Shown here piece by piece: positions 35,954 through 44,435 of a stretch of DNA of 64,000 nt. A model generated the notes under the pieces. It was given only the letters and a program-made list of their open reading frames with translations. It was not told where the DNA came from and did not search any database. The DNA is taken from assembly GCA_900472575.1 (NCBI GenBank), contig UCIV01000017.1, forward strand, positions 186,001 through 250,000, in the 5' to 3' direction. Positions within the stretch are counted from its first letter, which is position 1; each line of letters begins with the position of its first letter. Source of the stretch: Hyphomicrobiales bacterium. GTDB taxonomy: Bacteria > Pseudomonadota > Alphaproteobacteria > Rhizobiales > Rhizobiaceae. Made by a program: the position numbers and the translations under genes.

Positions 35954-36450
35954 CGGTTTTGATCCCTGTTTAAGACCTTGTTTCTTCTTCTGCCCTGTTC
36001 ATCATTCCCTTCCGGACCACCGTCTTATGCGGCTTTGTTAATCCATCAGGGTGGCGGTTTTTCCCGCTCGTATGATGAGACCAATATGATCCCAAGGTTC
36101 GAAAATCCGACTAAAAAGAATGCTTAACTTGCGGAAAACAAAGTTCAAATGCTTCGTAAATTTGAGTTTTCGTTAAGCACTACAATGCCTGCACGTTAAG
36201 GGTTTTCGGCTTTCGTTTACGAAACGTTAGGATTTCGATCGAAACTCTTTGTTAACCATGTTTTCCGCTTCCGTTTCAGGAAAGAGAAAGTCGGCCGCCA
36301 CCCAGTCAGCTGAAAACATCTGAAAAACGGGCCTACTACCAGCACTCCGCAACTTTACCTTTACGTACTGGTAAGCTAATTTAGACACGGGGCGTCGATT
36401 GCTGGAGGGCTGTCGAACGCCGCAATAACGAGGATCTGAGGAGGGATCTC
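35954..36450. other. A/T-rich intergenic region
   Basis: About 500 bases with no supported gene. It is richer in A/T than its surroundings, with several GTTAA repeats and a perfect 12-base palindrome TTTCGATCGAAA (36233-36244), preceded by CGTTTACGAAACG (36214-36226). These lie about 210 bases upstream of the DUF2147 gene and may be binding sites; no regulator can be named. Confidence 0.4.
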
Positions 36451-36789
36451 ATGCTGAAGACTTTTGCCGCGGCGGCGGCATTGCTGGTGAGTGCTGCGGT
36501 GGGCCACGCCGCGGAGCCGATCGAGGGCAACTGGAAGACCCAGAGTGGCGCGACCGCCGAGATCGGCAAATGCGGATCGGCTTATTGCGTAACGCTGAGA
36601 ACCGGCAAACATGCCGGCAAGCAGATCGGAAAAATGTCCGGCACCGGCGACGAATATTCCGGCGAGATCACCGACCCAGAAAACGACAAGACCTATAGCG
36701 GCTCCGGCTCCGTTGCCGGCAATACGCTGAAGATGAAGGGCTGCGTGCTGAAGGTTCTGTGCAAGTCGCAGACATGGACGCGGCTCTAA
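36451..36789 (+). CDS. DUF2147 exported protein
   Basis: 112-aa protein with a signal peptide (MLKTFAAAAALLVSAAVGHA) and a DUF2147-type beta domain: IEGNWKTQSGATAEIGKCGS, ITDPENDKTYSGSG and the C-terminal signature LKMKGCVLKVLCKSQTWTR. It is shorter than typical members in the middle. Two Cys pairs (KCGSAYC and GCVLKVLC) could form disulfides in the periplasm. GAGGAGGGATCTC precedes the ATG. Function of the family is unknown. Monocistronic, with a strong terminator. Confidence 0.82.
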   Translation: MLKTFAAAAALLVSAAVGHAAEPIEGNWKTQSGATAEIGKCGSAYCVTLRTGKHAGKQIGKMSGTGDEYSGEITDPENDKTYSGSGSVAGNTLKMKGCVLKVLCKSQTWTRL

Positions 36790-36807
36790 CCTTAATCCCC
36801 CGATACG

Positions 36808-36834
36808 AAGCCGGCTGTCACAGCCGGCTTTTTT
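36808..36834 (+). terminator. Terminator of the DUF2147 gene
   Basis: AAGCCGGCTG, loop TCA, CAGCCGGCTT, then TTTT. It starts 19 bases after the stop. Confidence 0.9.
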
Positions 36835-36977
36835 CTACCCGGAATCTGGAGCCCGGCCCGTTAATCACCCTGAACGCCAGATGAAAAGGGCTCTCAGCCT
36901 TCATACAGCCGGTCGCCATTATTCTGCCCTCATTCAGCCAGGAACCGATCGGAACCTGACATTACGGGAGCAGGATC

Positions 36978-37148
36978 ATGATGACCATTGCACGCCGCCT
37001 GACCATCGTCACCTTGATGATGACGATCTTCGCATTGTCCTTTGCCGCACTTGCCGTGCAACCGTCCAAGCGACCGTTGGGCTTCAACATCAACACGGGC
37101 AGCCTGTGTGTCTACTCCAACAGCGGCGAATGCGTTGCCACGCTTTGA
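36978..37148 (+). CDS. Small secreted Cys-containing peptide (56 aa), unrecognised
   Basis: Reading frame MMTIARRLTIVTLMMTIFAL with a clear signal peptide (likely cleavage after AALA), then a mature part of about 30 residues with two cysteines (GSLCVYSNSGECVATL). GGGAGCAGGATC precedes the ATG. I do not recognise a family. The ribosome site, the signal peptide and the paired cysteines argue for a real gene; homologs would have to be found to confirm it. Confidence 0.5.
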   Translation: MMTIARRLTIVTLMMTIFALSFAALAVQPSKRPLGFNINTGSLCVYSNSGECVATL

Positions 37149-37222
37149 AGAGGCACAATCAAGCTAAAAAGTGGGACGATGATCGCCGTTTGATTGTCAT
37201 GGAGTTCTCCTTATAATGGCTC

Positions 37223-38725
37223 ATGAACACACGAATCTCTCCCTTTTCTCCGCTTTCCTACATCAGCCCGAGCGCGGTGGAACCGCAGGCTTTCGACAAT
37301 GCCGAGGCGGCTGTCGATGCCCTGACCGCGCTTTATGAGCGTAATACGAAATTCCTGATCGACAGTTTTGGCGCGCTGGCCAAGAGCGGCACGATGACCG
37401 GCCGTTATCGCGCCTTCTATCCGCAGGTCTCGATCGAAACGACCTCGTTCGGCCATGCCGATTCGCGGCTTTCCTACGGCCATGTCGCGGCCCCCGGCAT
37501 CTACACGACGACCGTGACGCGGCCAAAACTGTTCCGCCATTACCTGATCGAACAGCTGGATCTGTTGATGCGCAATCACGGCATTCCCGTCACCGTGTCG
37601 GAATCGACTACGCCCATCCCGCTGCATTTCGCATTCGGCGAAGGCGCTCATGTGGAAGCTTCGGCCGGTCACGCGATGGCCGATATACCGATGCGCGACC
37701 TGTTCGACACGCCGGATCTCACCAATACCGATGATCTGATCGCCAATGGCGAATATGAAGCTCCGGCGGGAGAACCGGCGCCGCTTGCACCGTTTACCGC
37801 ACAGCGCATCGATTATTCTCTGGCTCGCCTCAGCCACTATACGGCCACGGGTGCCGAGCATTTCCAGAACTTCGTGCTGTTCACCAACTACCAGTTCTAT
37901 ATCGACGAATTTGCCGCCTGGGCCCGCAAGCTGATGGCCGAGGGTGGCGGTGGCTACACGGCCTTCGTCGAACCGGGCAATGTCATCACGCTTGCCGGCA
38001 AGGGTACGCCGGAGACGACGCCGATTACCCGCATGCCGCAGATGCCGGCCTACCACCTGAAGAAGGACGACCATTCCGGCATCACGCTGGTCAATATCGG
38101 CGTCGGCCCTTCGAACGCCAAGACCGCCACCGATCATATCGCCGTGCTGCGCCCGCATGCCTGGCTGATGGTCGGCCATTGCGCCGGGCTTCGCAACAGC
38201 CAGCGTCTCGGTGATTATGTTCTCGCCCACGCCTATGTGCGCGAGGATCATGTGCTGGACGACGACCTGCCGGTGTGGGTGCCGATACCGGCGCTGGCTG
38301 AAGTTCAACAGGCGTTGGAAAGTGCCGTCGAGGAAGTAACCGGTTATGAAGGCTTCGAGCTGAAGCGGATCATGCGCACCGGCACGGTCGCGACGATCGA
38401 CAACCGCAACTGGGAACTGCGCGACCAGCGCGGGCCGGTGAAGCGGCTTTCCCAGTCACGCGCGATTGCGCTCGACATGGAATCGGCAACGATCGCCGCC
38501 AACGGGTTCCGTTTCCGTGTGCCCTACGGAACGCTGCTTTGCGTTTCCGACCGTCCGCTGCATGGCGAACTGAAACTGCCGGGCATGGCGACAGCCTTCT
38601 ACCGCACGCAGGTCAGCCAGCACCTGCAGATCGGCATCCGCGCCGTGCAGAAGCTCGCAGCCATGCCGACCGAAACACTGCATTCCCGTAAGCTCAGAAG
38701 CTTCTACGAGACAGCGTTCCAGTAA
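37223..38725 (+). CDS. amn: AMP nucleosidase
   Basis: Hydrolyses AMP to adenine and ribose 5-phosphate, controlling the adenylate pool, 500 aa. The N-terminal Amn-specific domain (about 15-170, with SIETTSFGHADSRLSYGHVA and TTVTRPKLFRHYL) is followed by a PNP/UDP-phosphorylase fold (about 270-480) with VNIGVGPSNAKTATDHIAVL and LMVGHCAGLRNSQRLGDYVL. The nucleoside-site Glu is in LDMESATIAANG. Length and both domains fit the E. coli enzyme (484 aa). The ribosome site before the ATG at 37223 is weak. Confidence 0.94.
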   Translation: MNTRISPFSPLSYISPSAVEPQAFDNAEAAVDALTALYERNTKFLIDSFGALAKSGTMTGRYRAFYPQVSIETTSFGHADSRLSYGHVAAPGIYTTTVTRPKLFRHYLIEQLDLLMRNHGIPVTVSESTTPIPLHFAFGEGAHVEASAGHAMADIPMRDLFDTPDLTNTDDLIANGEYEAPAGEPAPLAPFTAQRIDYSLARLSHYTATGAEHFQNFVLFTNYQFYIDEFAAWARKLMAEGGGGYTAFVEPGNVITLAGKGTPETTPITRMPQMPAYHLKKDDHSGITLVNIGVGPSNAKTATDHIAVLRPHAWLMVGHCAGLRNSQRLGDYVLAHAYVREDHVLDDDLPVWVPIPALAEVQQALESAVEEVTGYEGFELKRIMRTGTVATIDNRNWELRDQRGPVKRLSQSRAIALDMESATIAANGFRFRVPYGTLLCVSDRPLHGELKLPGMATAFYRTQVSQHLQIGIRAVQKLAAMPTETLHSRKLRSFYETAFQ

Positions 38726-38742
38726 TAATTCCAGCCACCATG

Positions 38743-38779
38743 CCCATGGTGTATGATTTCAAAATTCATACACCATGGG
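38743..38779. promoter_or_regulatory. Perfect inverted repeat, probable vapB autoregulatory operator
   Basis: Arms CCCATGGTGTATGA (38743-38756) and TCATACACCATGGG (38766-38779) are exact reverse complements separated by nine bases (TTTCAAAAT). The site ends 6 bases before the vapB ATG and covers its leader. VapB-type antitoxins repress their own operons by binding such palindromes; binding here is inferred. Confidence 0.75.
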
Positions 38780-38785
38780 GTCAGC

Positions 38786-39016
38786 ATGCGCGCCAATATC
38801 GAATTGGGTGACGACCTTATCGCCGAGGCCATGGAATTTGGAGGCTTGCCTACCAAGAAGGCCGCAGTTGATCAGGCGCTGAGAGATTTCGTGCGGATCA
38901 AGAGGCAATTGCGCGCGATCGACAATCTCGAGGGTATCGGCTGGGAATGCGACCTTGACGCCTCAAAAGACAAAGCCGGCAGATACCCGAACCGGGGTTT
39001 TCAGCAGGACGAATGA
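38786..39016 (+). CDS. vapB: VapB-family antitoxin
   Basis: 76-aa antitoxin of the VapB (Arc/MetJ-like ribbon-helix-helix) type. MRANIELGDDLIAEAMEFGG is the N-terminal DNA-binding domain. PTKKAAVDQALRDFVRIKRQ is the second helix of the fold, and the C-terminal toxin-wrapping tail has the common WECDL motif. I chose the ATG at 38786; the frame also opens at 38753, inside the palindrome. Its stop overlaps the ATG of the toxin remnant (ATGA at 39013-39016), the usual vapBC coupling. The antitoxin is intact although its toxin is not. Confidence 0.85.
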   Translation: MRANIELGDDLIAEAMEFGGLPTKKAAVDQALRDFVRIKRQLRAIDNLEGIGWECDLDASKDKAGRYPNRGFQQDE

Positions 39017-39280
39017 TCTTCGCGGATAGTTCCGCCTGGATATCGCTCTTTAGAAGAGAATGCCGAGGCTGTCTCCACGCTCAGATCCCTCTTATCGTGC
39101 GGAGTTGTCCTGCTCGGCGATGTCATCCTGATGGAAGGGCTTTGGGGGGGCAAAGGATAGTCATCTGGTCCTTTGGATGGAACAGGATTTCCGGGATTTC
39201 CCCATCGCGCAGATATTGTCGGCCGAATTGGCGACAACCCTGCGTGGCGATGGCCGAACACCTCGGGCTAAAATTAGCCT
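39013..39280 (+). pseudogene. vapC: VapC (PIN-domain) toxin remnant with two frameshifts
   Basis: Frame 1 starts as a normal VapC, MIFADSSAWISLFRRE, with the first PIN aspartate. After about codon 15 the homology moves one frame on (NAEAVSTLRSLLSCGVVLLG, then DVILMEGLWG with the PIN Glu). It moves again at a run of seven G (39144-39150) to AKDSHLVLWMEQDFRDFPIA and QILSAELATTLRGDGRT. About 45 C-terminal residues, with the remaining PIN acidic residues, are absent; the sequence runs into the end of the convergent gene at 39288. No active toxin can be made. Two independent shifts plus truncation argue for decay rather than one sequencing error. Confidence 0.8.
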
Positions 39281-39287
39281 GATCCCT

Positions 39288-40244
39288 TTACCCCTTCCCT
39301 CTCGCAGCAAACAGCGACAGCGCCGTGCCGATCAGCGAAGAGACGATGACGAGCAGGTGGGTGTTGACAGCAGCCTGAGCGAGGTCTTCGAAAGCAGCCC
39401 CCGAGGCTGCGGCGCCGAAGGCGACGGCACCGGCGCTGATGCCGGCTGGATAGGTTCCGACACCGGCGGGCGCATGGACCGGCAGGACGGAGGACAGTTC
39501 CCCGCCGAGCGCGCCGCCGAAACCGGGTGCCATCGAAACGCCGCCGAGCAGGCCAAGCACCCAGGCAAGGACTGCGATCTTGGTGAACCAGTTGATCAAC
39601 GTTGCGCCCCAGGCCCTCGCAAAGGCTGCGGCATCGACGGGAAGGCCTGCTTCGACTTCGGCAAGCAATCTTTCCGCCTTTGCCGGCAGTACCCTTGCAG
39701 CAAACCGAATGCCGATGCCGCGCAGGACAAAACCTGCGACCGGCAGGACAAGGAAGCCGAACCAGAGCGCCCAGGCCCATGACGAATGATGCTGCAGGAC
39801 TAGTCCGATGCCGGCTGCAGCAAGCAGAGCATGAAGATCGAAAAGCCGCATAACGAAAAGAGCGGCGGTGCTTCTTGCCAGCGACAGATCGAATTCGCGT
39901 TTCATCAGCAGCGGAAAGCTTGCCTCGCCCGAACGGAAGGGCAGCATGATGTTCAAAAGATTGTGCACCTGGGTGAGGCGCAGCAGCGTTCCGAAGCGGC
40001 CGCCGGTCTCTGTCGGAAAATAATCATAGATACGCCAGGTGCGCAGGACATAGGTGCCAAGCAGTGCGGCAAGCGCGAGAAAAGCCGAACCGAGGCCCGC
40101 ACTTTTCCATAGAGCCAGCACGGTCGCCCAGCCCCAAACCCACTGTATGAAGATCACATAAAGCGCGACGGTCGCCAGCGTCAGCAGCGTCATGGCGTTA
40201 CGAATTATCCACGCTCTCTGGCTGGCAACGGAATAATTCTTCAT
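39288..40244 (-). CDS. LPG-synthase-TM/UPF0104 family putative flippase
   Basis: 318-aa integral membrane protein with about eight helices (the first at about 15-35) and family-typical segments YVLRTWRIYDYFPTE, LLRLTQVHNLLNIMLPFRSG and a glycine-rich region near HAPAGVGTYPAG. It belongs to the same broad family as the protein at 21640 but is only distantly similar. It is divergent from, and 100 bases away from, a polyprenyl-phosphate glycosyltransferase gene. A role in flipping the lipid-linked sugar or an associated lipid is an inference from that context. Confidence 0.82.
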   Translation of the reverse strand: MKNYSVASQRAWIIRNAMTLLTLATVALYVIFIQWVWGWATVLALWKSAGLGSAFLALAALLGTYVLRTWRIYDYFPTETGGRFGTLLRLTQVHNLLNIMLPFRSGEASFPLLMKREFDLSLARSTAALFVMRLFDLHALLAAAGIGLVLQHHSSWAWALWFGFLVLPVAGFVLRGIGIRFAARVLPAKAERLLAEVEAGLPVDAAAFARAWGATLINWFTKIAVLAWVLGLLGGVSMAPGFGGALGGELSSVLPVHAPAGVGTYPAGISAGAVAFGAAASGAAFEDLAQAAVNTHLLVIVSSLIGTALSLFAARGKG

Positions 40245-40343
40245 ATAGTAAGTGGCCCCAATGCGATAAATTCGGGTCTATGCGACGATGCTGCGCCATG
40301 GCGCGCCGCCCGTATAAGCCCGCACTTCTAGGAGAAACACACG

Positions 40344-41363
40344 GTGGGTACAACAGCAGAGTCGGTCACCCGCCTCATCGAGACGACCAGCCCGGTCGAA
40401 CTGTCGCTGGTCGTGCCGCTTTTCAATGAAGAGGAAAGCGTCAAGCCCCTGATCGAGCGGATCGTGACGTCGATGGCCGGTTATGCAGCCTCATGGGAGC
40501 TGATCCTGGTCGATGACGGCAGCACGGATGCCACGATCGCCAATGCCCGAACTGCGCTCAATCGCCCCGGCCTCGACCTGAAGATCGTTGCTTTGCAGCG
40601 CAATTTCGGCCAGACGGCCGCCATGCAGGCAGGCATCAACCAGGCTGAGGGCCGGCTTATCGCCACGCTCGATGGAGACCTGCAGAACGATCCCAAGGAC
40701 ATCCCTGCGATGGTCGCTGAACTTGAGCGCCGTGAACTCGATCTGCTCGTCGGCTGGCGCCAAAACCGCCAGGACGGCCTGCTTTTGCGCAAGGTTCCAT
40801 CCTTCATCGCCAATCGGCTGATAGGCCGCATCACCGGCGTGCGCCTCCATGATTACGGCTGCTCGCTGAAGATCTACCGTTCGACGGTCATCAAGCAGGT
40901 GAAGCTGATGGGCGAAATGCACCGTTTCATCCCTGCCTGGGTCGCCGGTGTCGTACCGAGTTCGCGTATCGGCGAAATGCCCGTAACGCACCACGCCCGC
41001 CAGCACGGTGTATCAAAATACGGCATTTCCCGGACGTTCCGGGTTATTCTTGACCTCCTGTCGGTGATGTTTTTCATGCGCTTCAAGGCGCGGCCGGGAC
41101 ATTTCTTCGGTTCGCTCGGCCTTGGCCTCGGCGCGATCTCGGCACTGATCCTGTTCTACCTGTTCATAGACAAGTTCATCATGGGCAACGACATCGGCAC
41201 GCGACCGCTGTTCCTGATCGGCGTGATGCTGTTCCTCTCGTCCGTACAGATGATCACGACAGGTATTATCGCGGAAATGATAGCTCGCACCTACTACCGC
41301 GAGGATAGCGCCCTCAGCTACATCGTCAGGGAAGTCTATCAGGCTGATGCACCGGCCGCGTGA
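40344..41363 (+). CDS. GT2 polyprenyl-phosphate glycosyltransferase (GtrB/DPM1-like)
   Basis: 339-aa inverting glycosyltransferase with a cytoplasmic GT-A domain and two C-terminal membrane helices (about 245-270 and 285-310). Motifs: SLVVPLFNEEESVKPLI, the DxD region ILVDDGSTDAT, the second acidic motif TLDGDLQNDPKDIP and GCSLKIYRS. It would transfer a sugar from a nucleotide donor to a polyprenyl phosphate. The start is GTG at 40344 with AGGAG about 9 bases upstream. The next gene starts inside its last codons. It resembles the rhizobial dodecaprenyl-phosphate galacturonic acid synthase RgtE, but the sugar is not readable from sequence. Confidence 0.88.
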   Translation: MGTTAESVTRLIETTSPVELSLVVPLFNEEESVKPLIERIVTSMAGYAASWELILVDDGSTDATIANARTALNRPGLDLKIVALQRNFGQTAAMQAGINQAEGRLIATLDGDLQNDPKDIPAMVAELERRELDLLVGWRQNRQDGLLLRKVPSFIANRLIGRITGVRLHDYGCSLKIYRSTVIKQVKLMGEMHRFIPAWVAGVVPSSRIGEMPVTHHARQHGVSKYGISRTFRVILDLLSVMFFMRFKARPGHFFGSLGLGLGAISALILFYLFIDKFIMGNDIGTRPLFLIGVMLFLSSVQMITTGIIAEMIARTYYREDSALSYIVREVYQADAPAA

Positions 41364-42858
41364 TATCCTAACCCGGAAACCGGAGCGTGTTCTTTGGCTG
41401 ATTGCGGCCTATTGCCTGGCCGCAATCGTGCTGAGGGTATTGCGGACCGAAGGCCTGCAAGCGGACGAGTCCGAGCAGATCTTCATGTCGCAATTTCTGC
41501 TCTTGGGCTACGGGCGACAGCCGCCGTTCTACAACTGGCTTCAGTACGGCGTAATCCATCTGATCGGTCCCTCGGTTCTGGCACTGACACTGCTGAAGAA
41601 CAGCCTCCTGTTTCTCTCCTGTGTATTTATCGGTCTTGCGGTCAGGCAGGTCAGTGACCGGAAAGATGTCGTGGCGGCGGCCATGCTTGGCGTGCTGGCC
41701 CTTCCAGCGGTCTCGGTTCTGTCTCAGCGTGATCTCAGTCATGCGGTGGCGTTGCTTTTCTGCGTCTCCCTGTTTCTCTACGGCTTCATCGGCGCGCTGA
41801 AACAGCCCACGCTCTGGCGATATGCGCTGACGGGGTTTGCAATAGGCATCGGGGTGATCTCGAAATACAATTTCGTAGTCGTTCCGATCGCAGCAATTCT
41901 CACCATTCTGCCTGATCCGGACCTGCGCCGCCGCCTGTTCGACCGTAGGCTGATCGCAACCATCCTGGTTGCGGGGCTCATCTGCGTGCCGCATGCACTC
42001 TGGTTCCTTAACAACATCGACGCGGCCACCACCGATACGATCGACGAGATGCGCGATGGTCCTTCGGGGAATTTCATCGCCGATCGCCTGGAAGGCCTGA
42101 TTTCGCTGGTCACCTCAGCCGTAGAGGGCGCACTTCCACTCATCATTTTCATGGCAATTGCCTTTGGTCGTGAGATCTGGGCCGGCAGGCGGGCGGGAAC
42201 GGTCTGGACGCGTGCGATCGGCCGGATGTTTCTGCTCTGTCTTTTGATTGTCGGCCTGATTTCCTTTGTTATGGGAGCGACGAAGATCAGCCAGAAATGG
42301 TTGTCACCCTTTCTGCTGCTCCTGCCGGTTTATCTCTGCCTGAAGATCGAAGCCGCAAGCGGCTTCGATCGACATCCCCATGCGGTCGCAGTTCTGGCTG
42401 TGCCAACATCGATACTGATGTTTGGTTTCCTGCTCTACCTGACAGCCGGCAATTTGCTTGGGCCACTCCACGGCAAATACCAGAAGGACAGTTTTCCTTC
42501 GGTGCCTTTCGTTCGCCAAGTGCTGGCGGAGGCGGATACCCCGCTGGACTTCATCGTGGCAGACGGCATGACGCTGGCCGCAGCGGCACGGGTCAACGCC
42601 CCACAAGCCGGAGTAGCACAACCCGGATTTGCCCGTTCCAGAACGTTCATCTCTCCGCAAAACCGCGGACTGGTGATCTGGAATAGCGCCAATGGGCCGG
42701 ACCTGCCTCCCGCACTTGGAGAGTTTCTTCGCTCCAACGGCATTGACACCGCCGCACTCATCACCAAAACGATGGCGGTTGCCTACCCGTTCTCGGGCGG
42801 GCGCGACACGGAACAATTCAACTACGCTTGGACCGCAGATCCGTCAGGTCAAAACTGA
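41347..42858 (+). CDS. GT39/ArnT-type membrane glycosyltransferase (copy A)
   Basis: 503-aa GT-C fold transferase with about ten to twelve membrane helices and a C-terminal periplasmic domain. The first periplasmic loop has the catalytic acidic pair in LQADESEQIFMSQFLLLGYG, then QPPFYNWLQYG; further conserved parts are SQRDLSHAVAL and the KYNFVVVP stretch. Such enzymes use polyprenyl-phosphate sugars to modify LPS core or lipid A. It overlaps the GT2 gene by 17 bases, so donor maker and user are translated together. Similarity to RgtA/RgtB/RgtC-type galacturonosyltransferases is likely but unproven. Confidence 0.85.
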   Translation: MHRPRDILTRKPERVLWLIAAYCLAAIVLRVLRTEGLQADESEQIFMSQFLLLGYGRQPPFYNWLQYGVIHLIGPSVLALTLLKNSLLFLSCVFIGLAVRQVSDRKDVVAAAMLGVLALPAVSVLSQRDLSHAVALLFCVSLFLYGFIGALKQPTLWRYALTGFAIGIGVISKYNFVVVPIAAILTILPDPDLRRRLFDRRLIATILVAGLICVPHALWFLNNIDAATTDTIDEMRDGPSGNFIADRLEGLISLVTSAVEGALPLIIFMAIAFGREIWAGRRAGTVWTRAIGRMFLLCLLIVGLISFVMGATKISQKWLSPFLLLLPVYLCLKIEAASGFDRHPHAVAVLAVPTSILMFGFLLYLTAGNLLGPLHGKYQKDSFPSVPFVRQVLAEADTPLDFIVADGMTLAAAARVNAPQAGVAQPGFARSRTFISPQNRGLVIWNSANGPDLPPALGEFLRSNGIDTAALITKTMAVAYPFSGGRDTEQFNYAWTADPSGQN

Positions 42859-42875
42859 CGAGCCGTCAAGGCAGA

Positions 42876-44432
42876 ATGCCGGAGACAAATTTGCCGAAGA
42901 TTTCCTCACCGACACAGGCGTATGCCGCACCAGCTTTTTCCGACCGGCTTGGTTCCGGGCAAACTCTTGCTCTGGTGCTTGCCGCCTATTTCATATTTCA
43001 GGTCGTCCTACGCTTCATTCTTCCGCACGGGCTGGAACTCGACGAGTCCGAGCAGGTCTATGTGTCGCAATGGCTGCTTGCCGGCTATGGCGCGCAACCG
43101 CCCTTCTATAACTGGCTGCAGCACGGCGCTATCCAGATTTTCGGCATCTCGATCATCACTCTTTCGGGCATGAAGGCGCTGATGCTCTTCCTGTCCTACA
43201 TCTTCTATTATCTCGCTGCACGGCAGGTGCTGGAAGACAAGCGGCTGGCGGTCGTTGCCGCACTCGGGCTTCTCACCATTCCGCAGGTCTCCTTCGAGGC
43301 GCAGCGCGACCTTTCACATACGGTCGCTGCCATTTTCGGCGCATGCCTGTTTCTTTTTACCCTGCTGAGGGTCATTTCGCGGCCAACGCTCGAGGCCTTC
43401 CTGCTGTTCGGCATTGCCATCGGCATCGGTGGCATCACGAAATACAATTTCGCGGTCCTGCCGGTTGCCGCCGGACTTGCCGTGCTGATGGACCGCGACA
43501 TGCGCCGCACGATGCTTTCTTGGAAGCTGATACCCGCAGGTGTCCTGGCTCTGGCGATCGTCGCACCGCATGCGCTATGGCTTGTCGATAATTTCAGCGA
43601 TGCGAGCCAGAGCACGCTCAAGAAACTCGGCGGTGACGATGCAGGACTGATCGGCGGGATTGCCAGCGGCCTCGGCTCACTGACGATCGGCTTTTTCAGT
43701 TTCACAGCCCTTACGCTGATCATCTTTGCAGCCGTCTATCGCGAGCACCTGAAAGCCATCTTTAGCGCTCATAGTCGCTGGACGCGGCTTGTCGGCCGCA
43801 TTCTCGTGCTCTCGCTTGCGCTGATCGTACTGATGATCCTGTTTGCCGGATTCGAGAACGTGCGTGACCGCTGGCTGACGCCACTTCTGCTCGCCACACC
43901 GCTCTATCTCGCGCTGAAGGTGGATGCAGCAAAAATCCCGGTCAAGGTGAGTTTCAAGCGGCTCTGGAGCGTGGCGATCGTGATCATGGTGCTGATCCCG
44001 GCCGCGCTGGCGCTTCGCGCCAATATGGGCCGCATCAACGGCAATTACGGCTATGTAAACATTCCATTCGCGGCTCTTTCAAAGACCGTTGCGGAAAAGG
44101 CCGCAGGCGCCAATACGGTCGTCGTCGCCTCGGACCGGCAGCTTGCCGGCAACCTGCATTTCAGCCTGCCCGAACAGCCGGTTGCCGTGGAACCGCCGCC
44201 GCCGGGACTGAAAAACCGGCCGCTTGCGGATTTCGACCGGGTCGTTTTCGTCTGGCGCACGAAGGATGGCAGCATGCCGGTCGCCTTCGACAAGGAGTTC
44301 TCCGGATATCTGCTTGAACAAGGGATCACCACCGCACCGCAGGATGTCGCGATCGTCGGCTACCCCTATCAATGGGGCCGGCCGATGGACCAGTACCGCT
44401 TCGGTTATGCGGTGATGGATCTGCCGCGTTAA
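42876..44432 (+). CDS. GT39/ArnT-type membrane glycosyltransferase (copy B)
   Basis: 518-aa paralog of the preceding gene, 17 bases after its stop. Equivalent motifs: LELDESEQVYVSQWLLAGYG, QPPFYNWLQHG, AQRDLSHTVAAIF and TKYNFAVLP. The ATG at 42876 has AAGG upstream; the open frame begins at 42828 inside the previous gene. About ten or more membrane helices are followed by a periplasmic C-terminal domain (about 430-518). Two differently specific transferases sharing one donor is a typical layout for adding several identical sugars to LPS. Confidence 0.85.
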   Translation: MPETNLPKISSPTQAYAAPAFSDRLGSGQTLALVLAAYFIFQVVLRFILPHGLELDESEQVYVSQWLLAGYGAQPPFYNWLQHGAIQIFGISIITLSGMKALMLFLSYIFYYLAARQVLEDKRLAVVAALGLLTIPQVSFEAQRDLSHTVAAIFGACLFLFTLLRVISRPTLEAFLLFGIAIGIGGITKYNFAVLPVAAGLAVLMDRDMRRTMLSWKLIPAGVLALAIVAPHALWLVDNFSDASQSTLKKLGGDDAGLIGGIASGLGSLTIGFFSFTALTLIIFAAVYREHLKAIFSAHSRWTRLVGRILVLSLALIVLMILFAGFENVRDRWLTPLLLATPLYLALKVDAAKIPVKVSFKRLWSVAIVIMVLIPAALALRANMGRINGNYGYVNIPFAALSKTVAEKAAGANTVVVASDRQLAGNLHFSLPEQPVAVEPPPPGLKNRPLADFDRVVFVWRTKDGSMPVAFDKEFSGYLLEQGITTAPQDVAIVGYPYQWGRPMDQYRFGYAVMDLPR

Positions 44433-44435
44433 AAC

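Noticed and set aside
38743-38779. Palindrome before vapB as a terminator of amn
   Set aside because: A 14-bp stem exists, but there is no T tract on either side and it abuts the vapB ATG, so an operator is the better reading. Partial attenuation of amn transcripts cannot be excluded.
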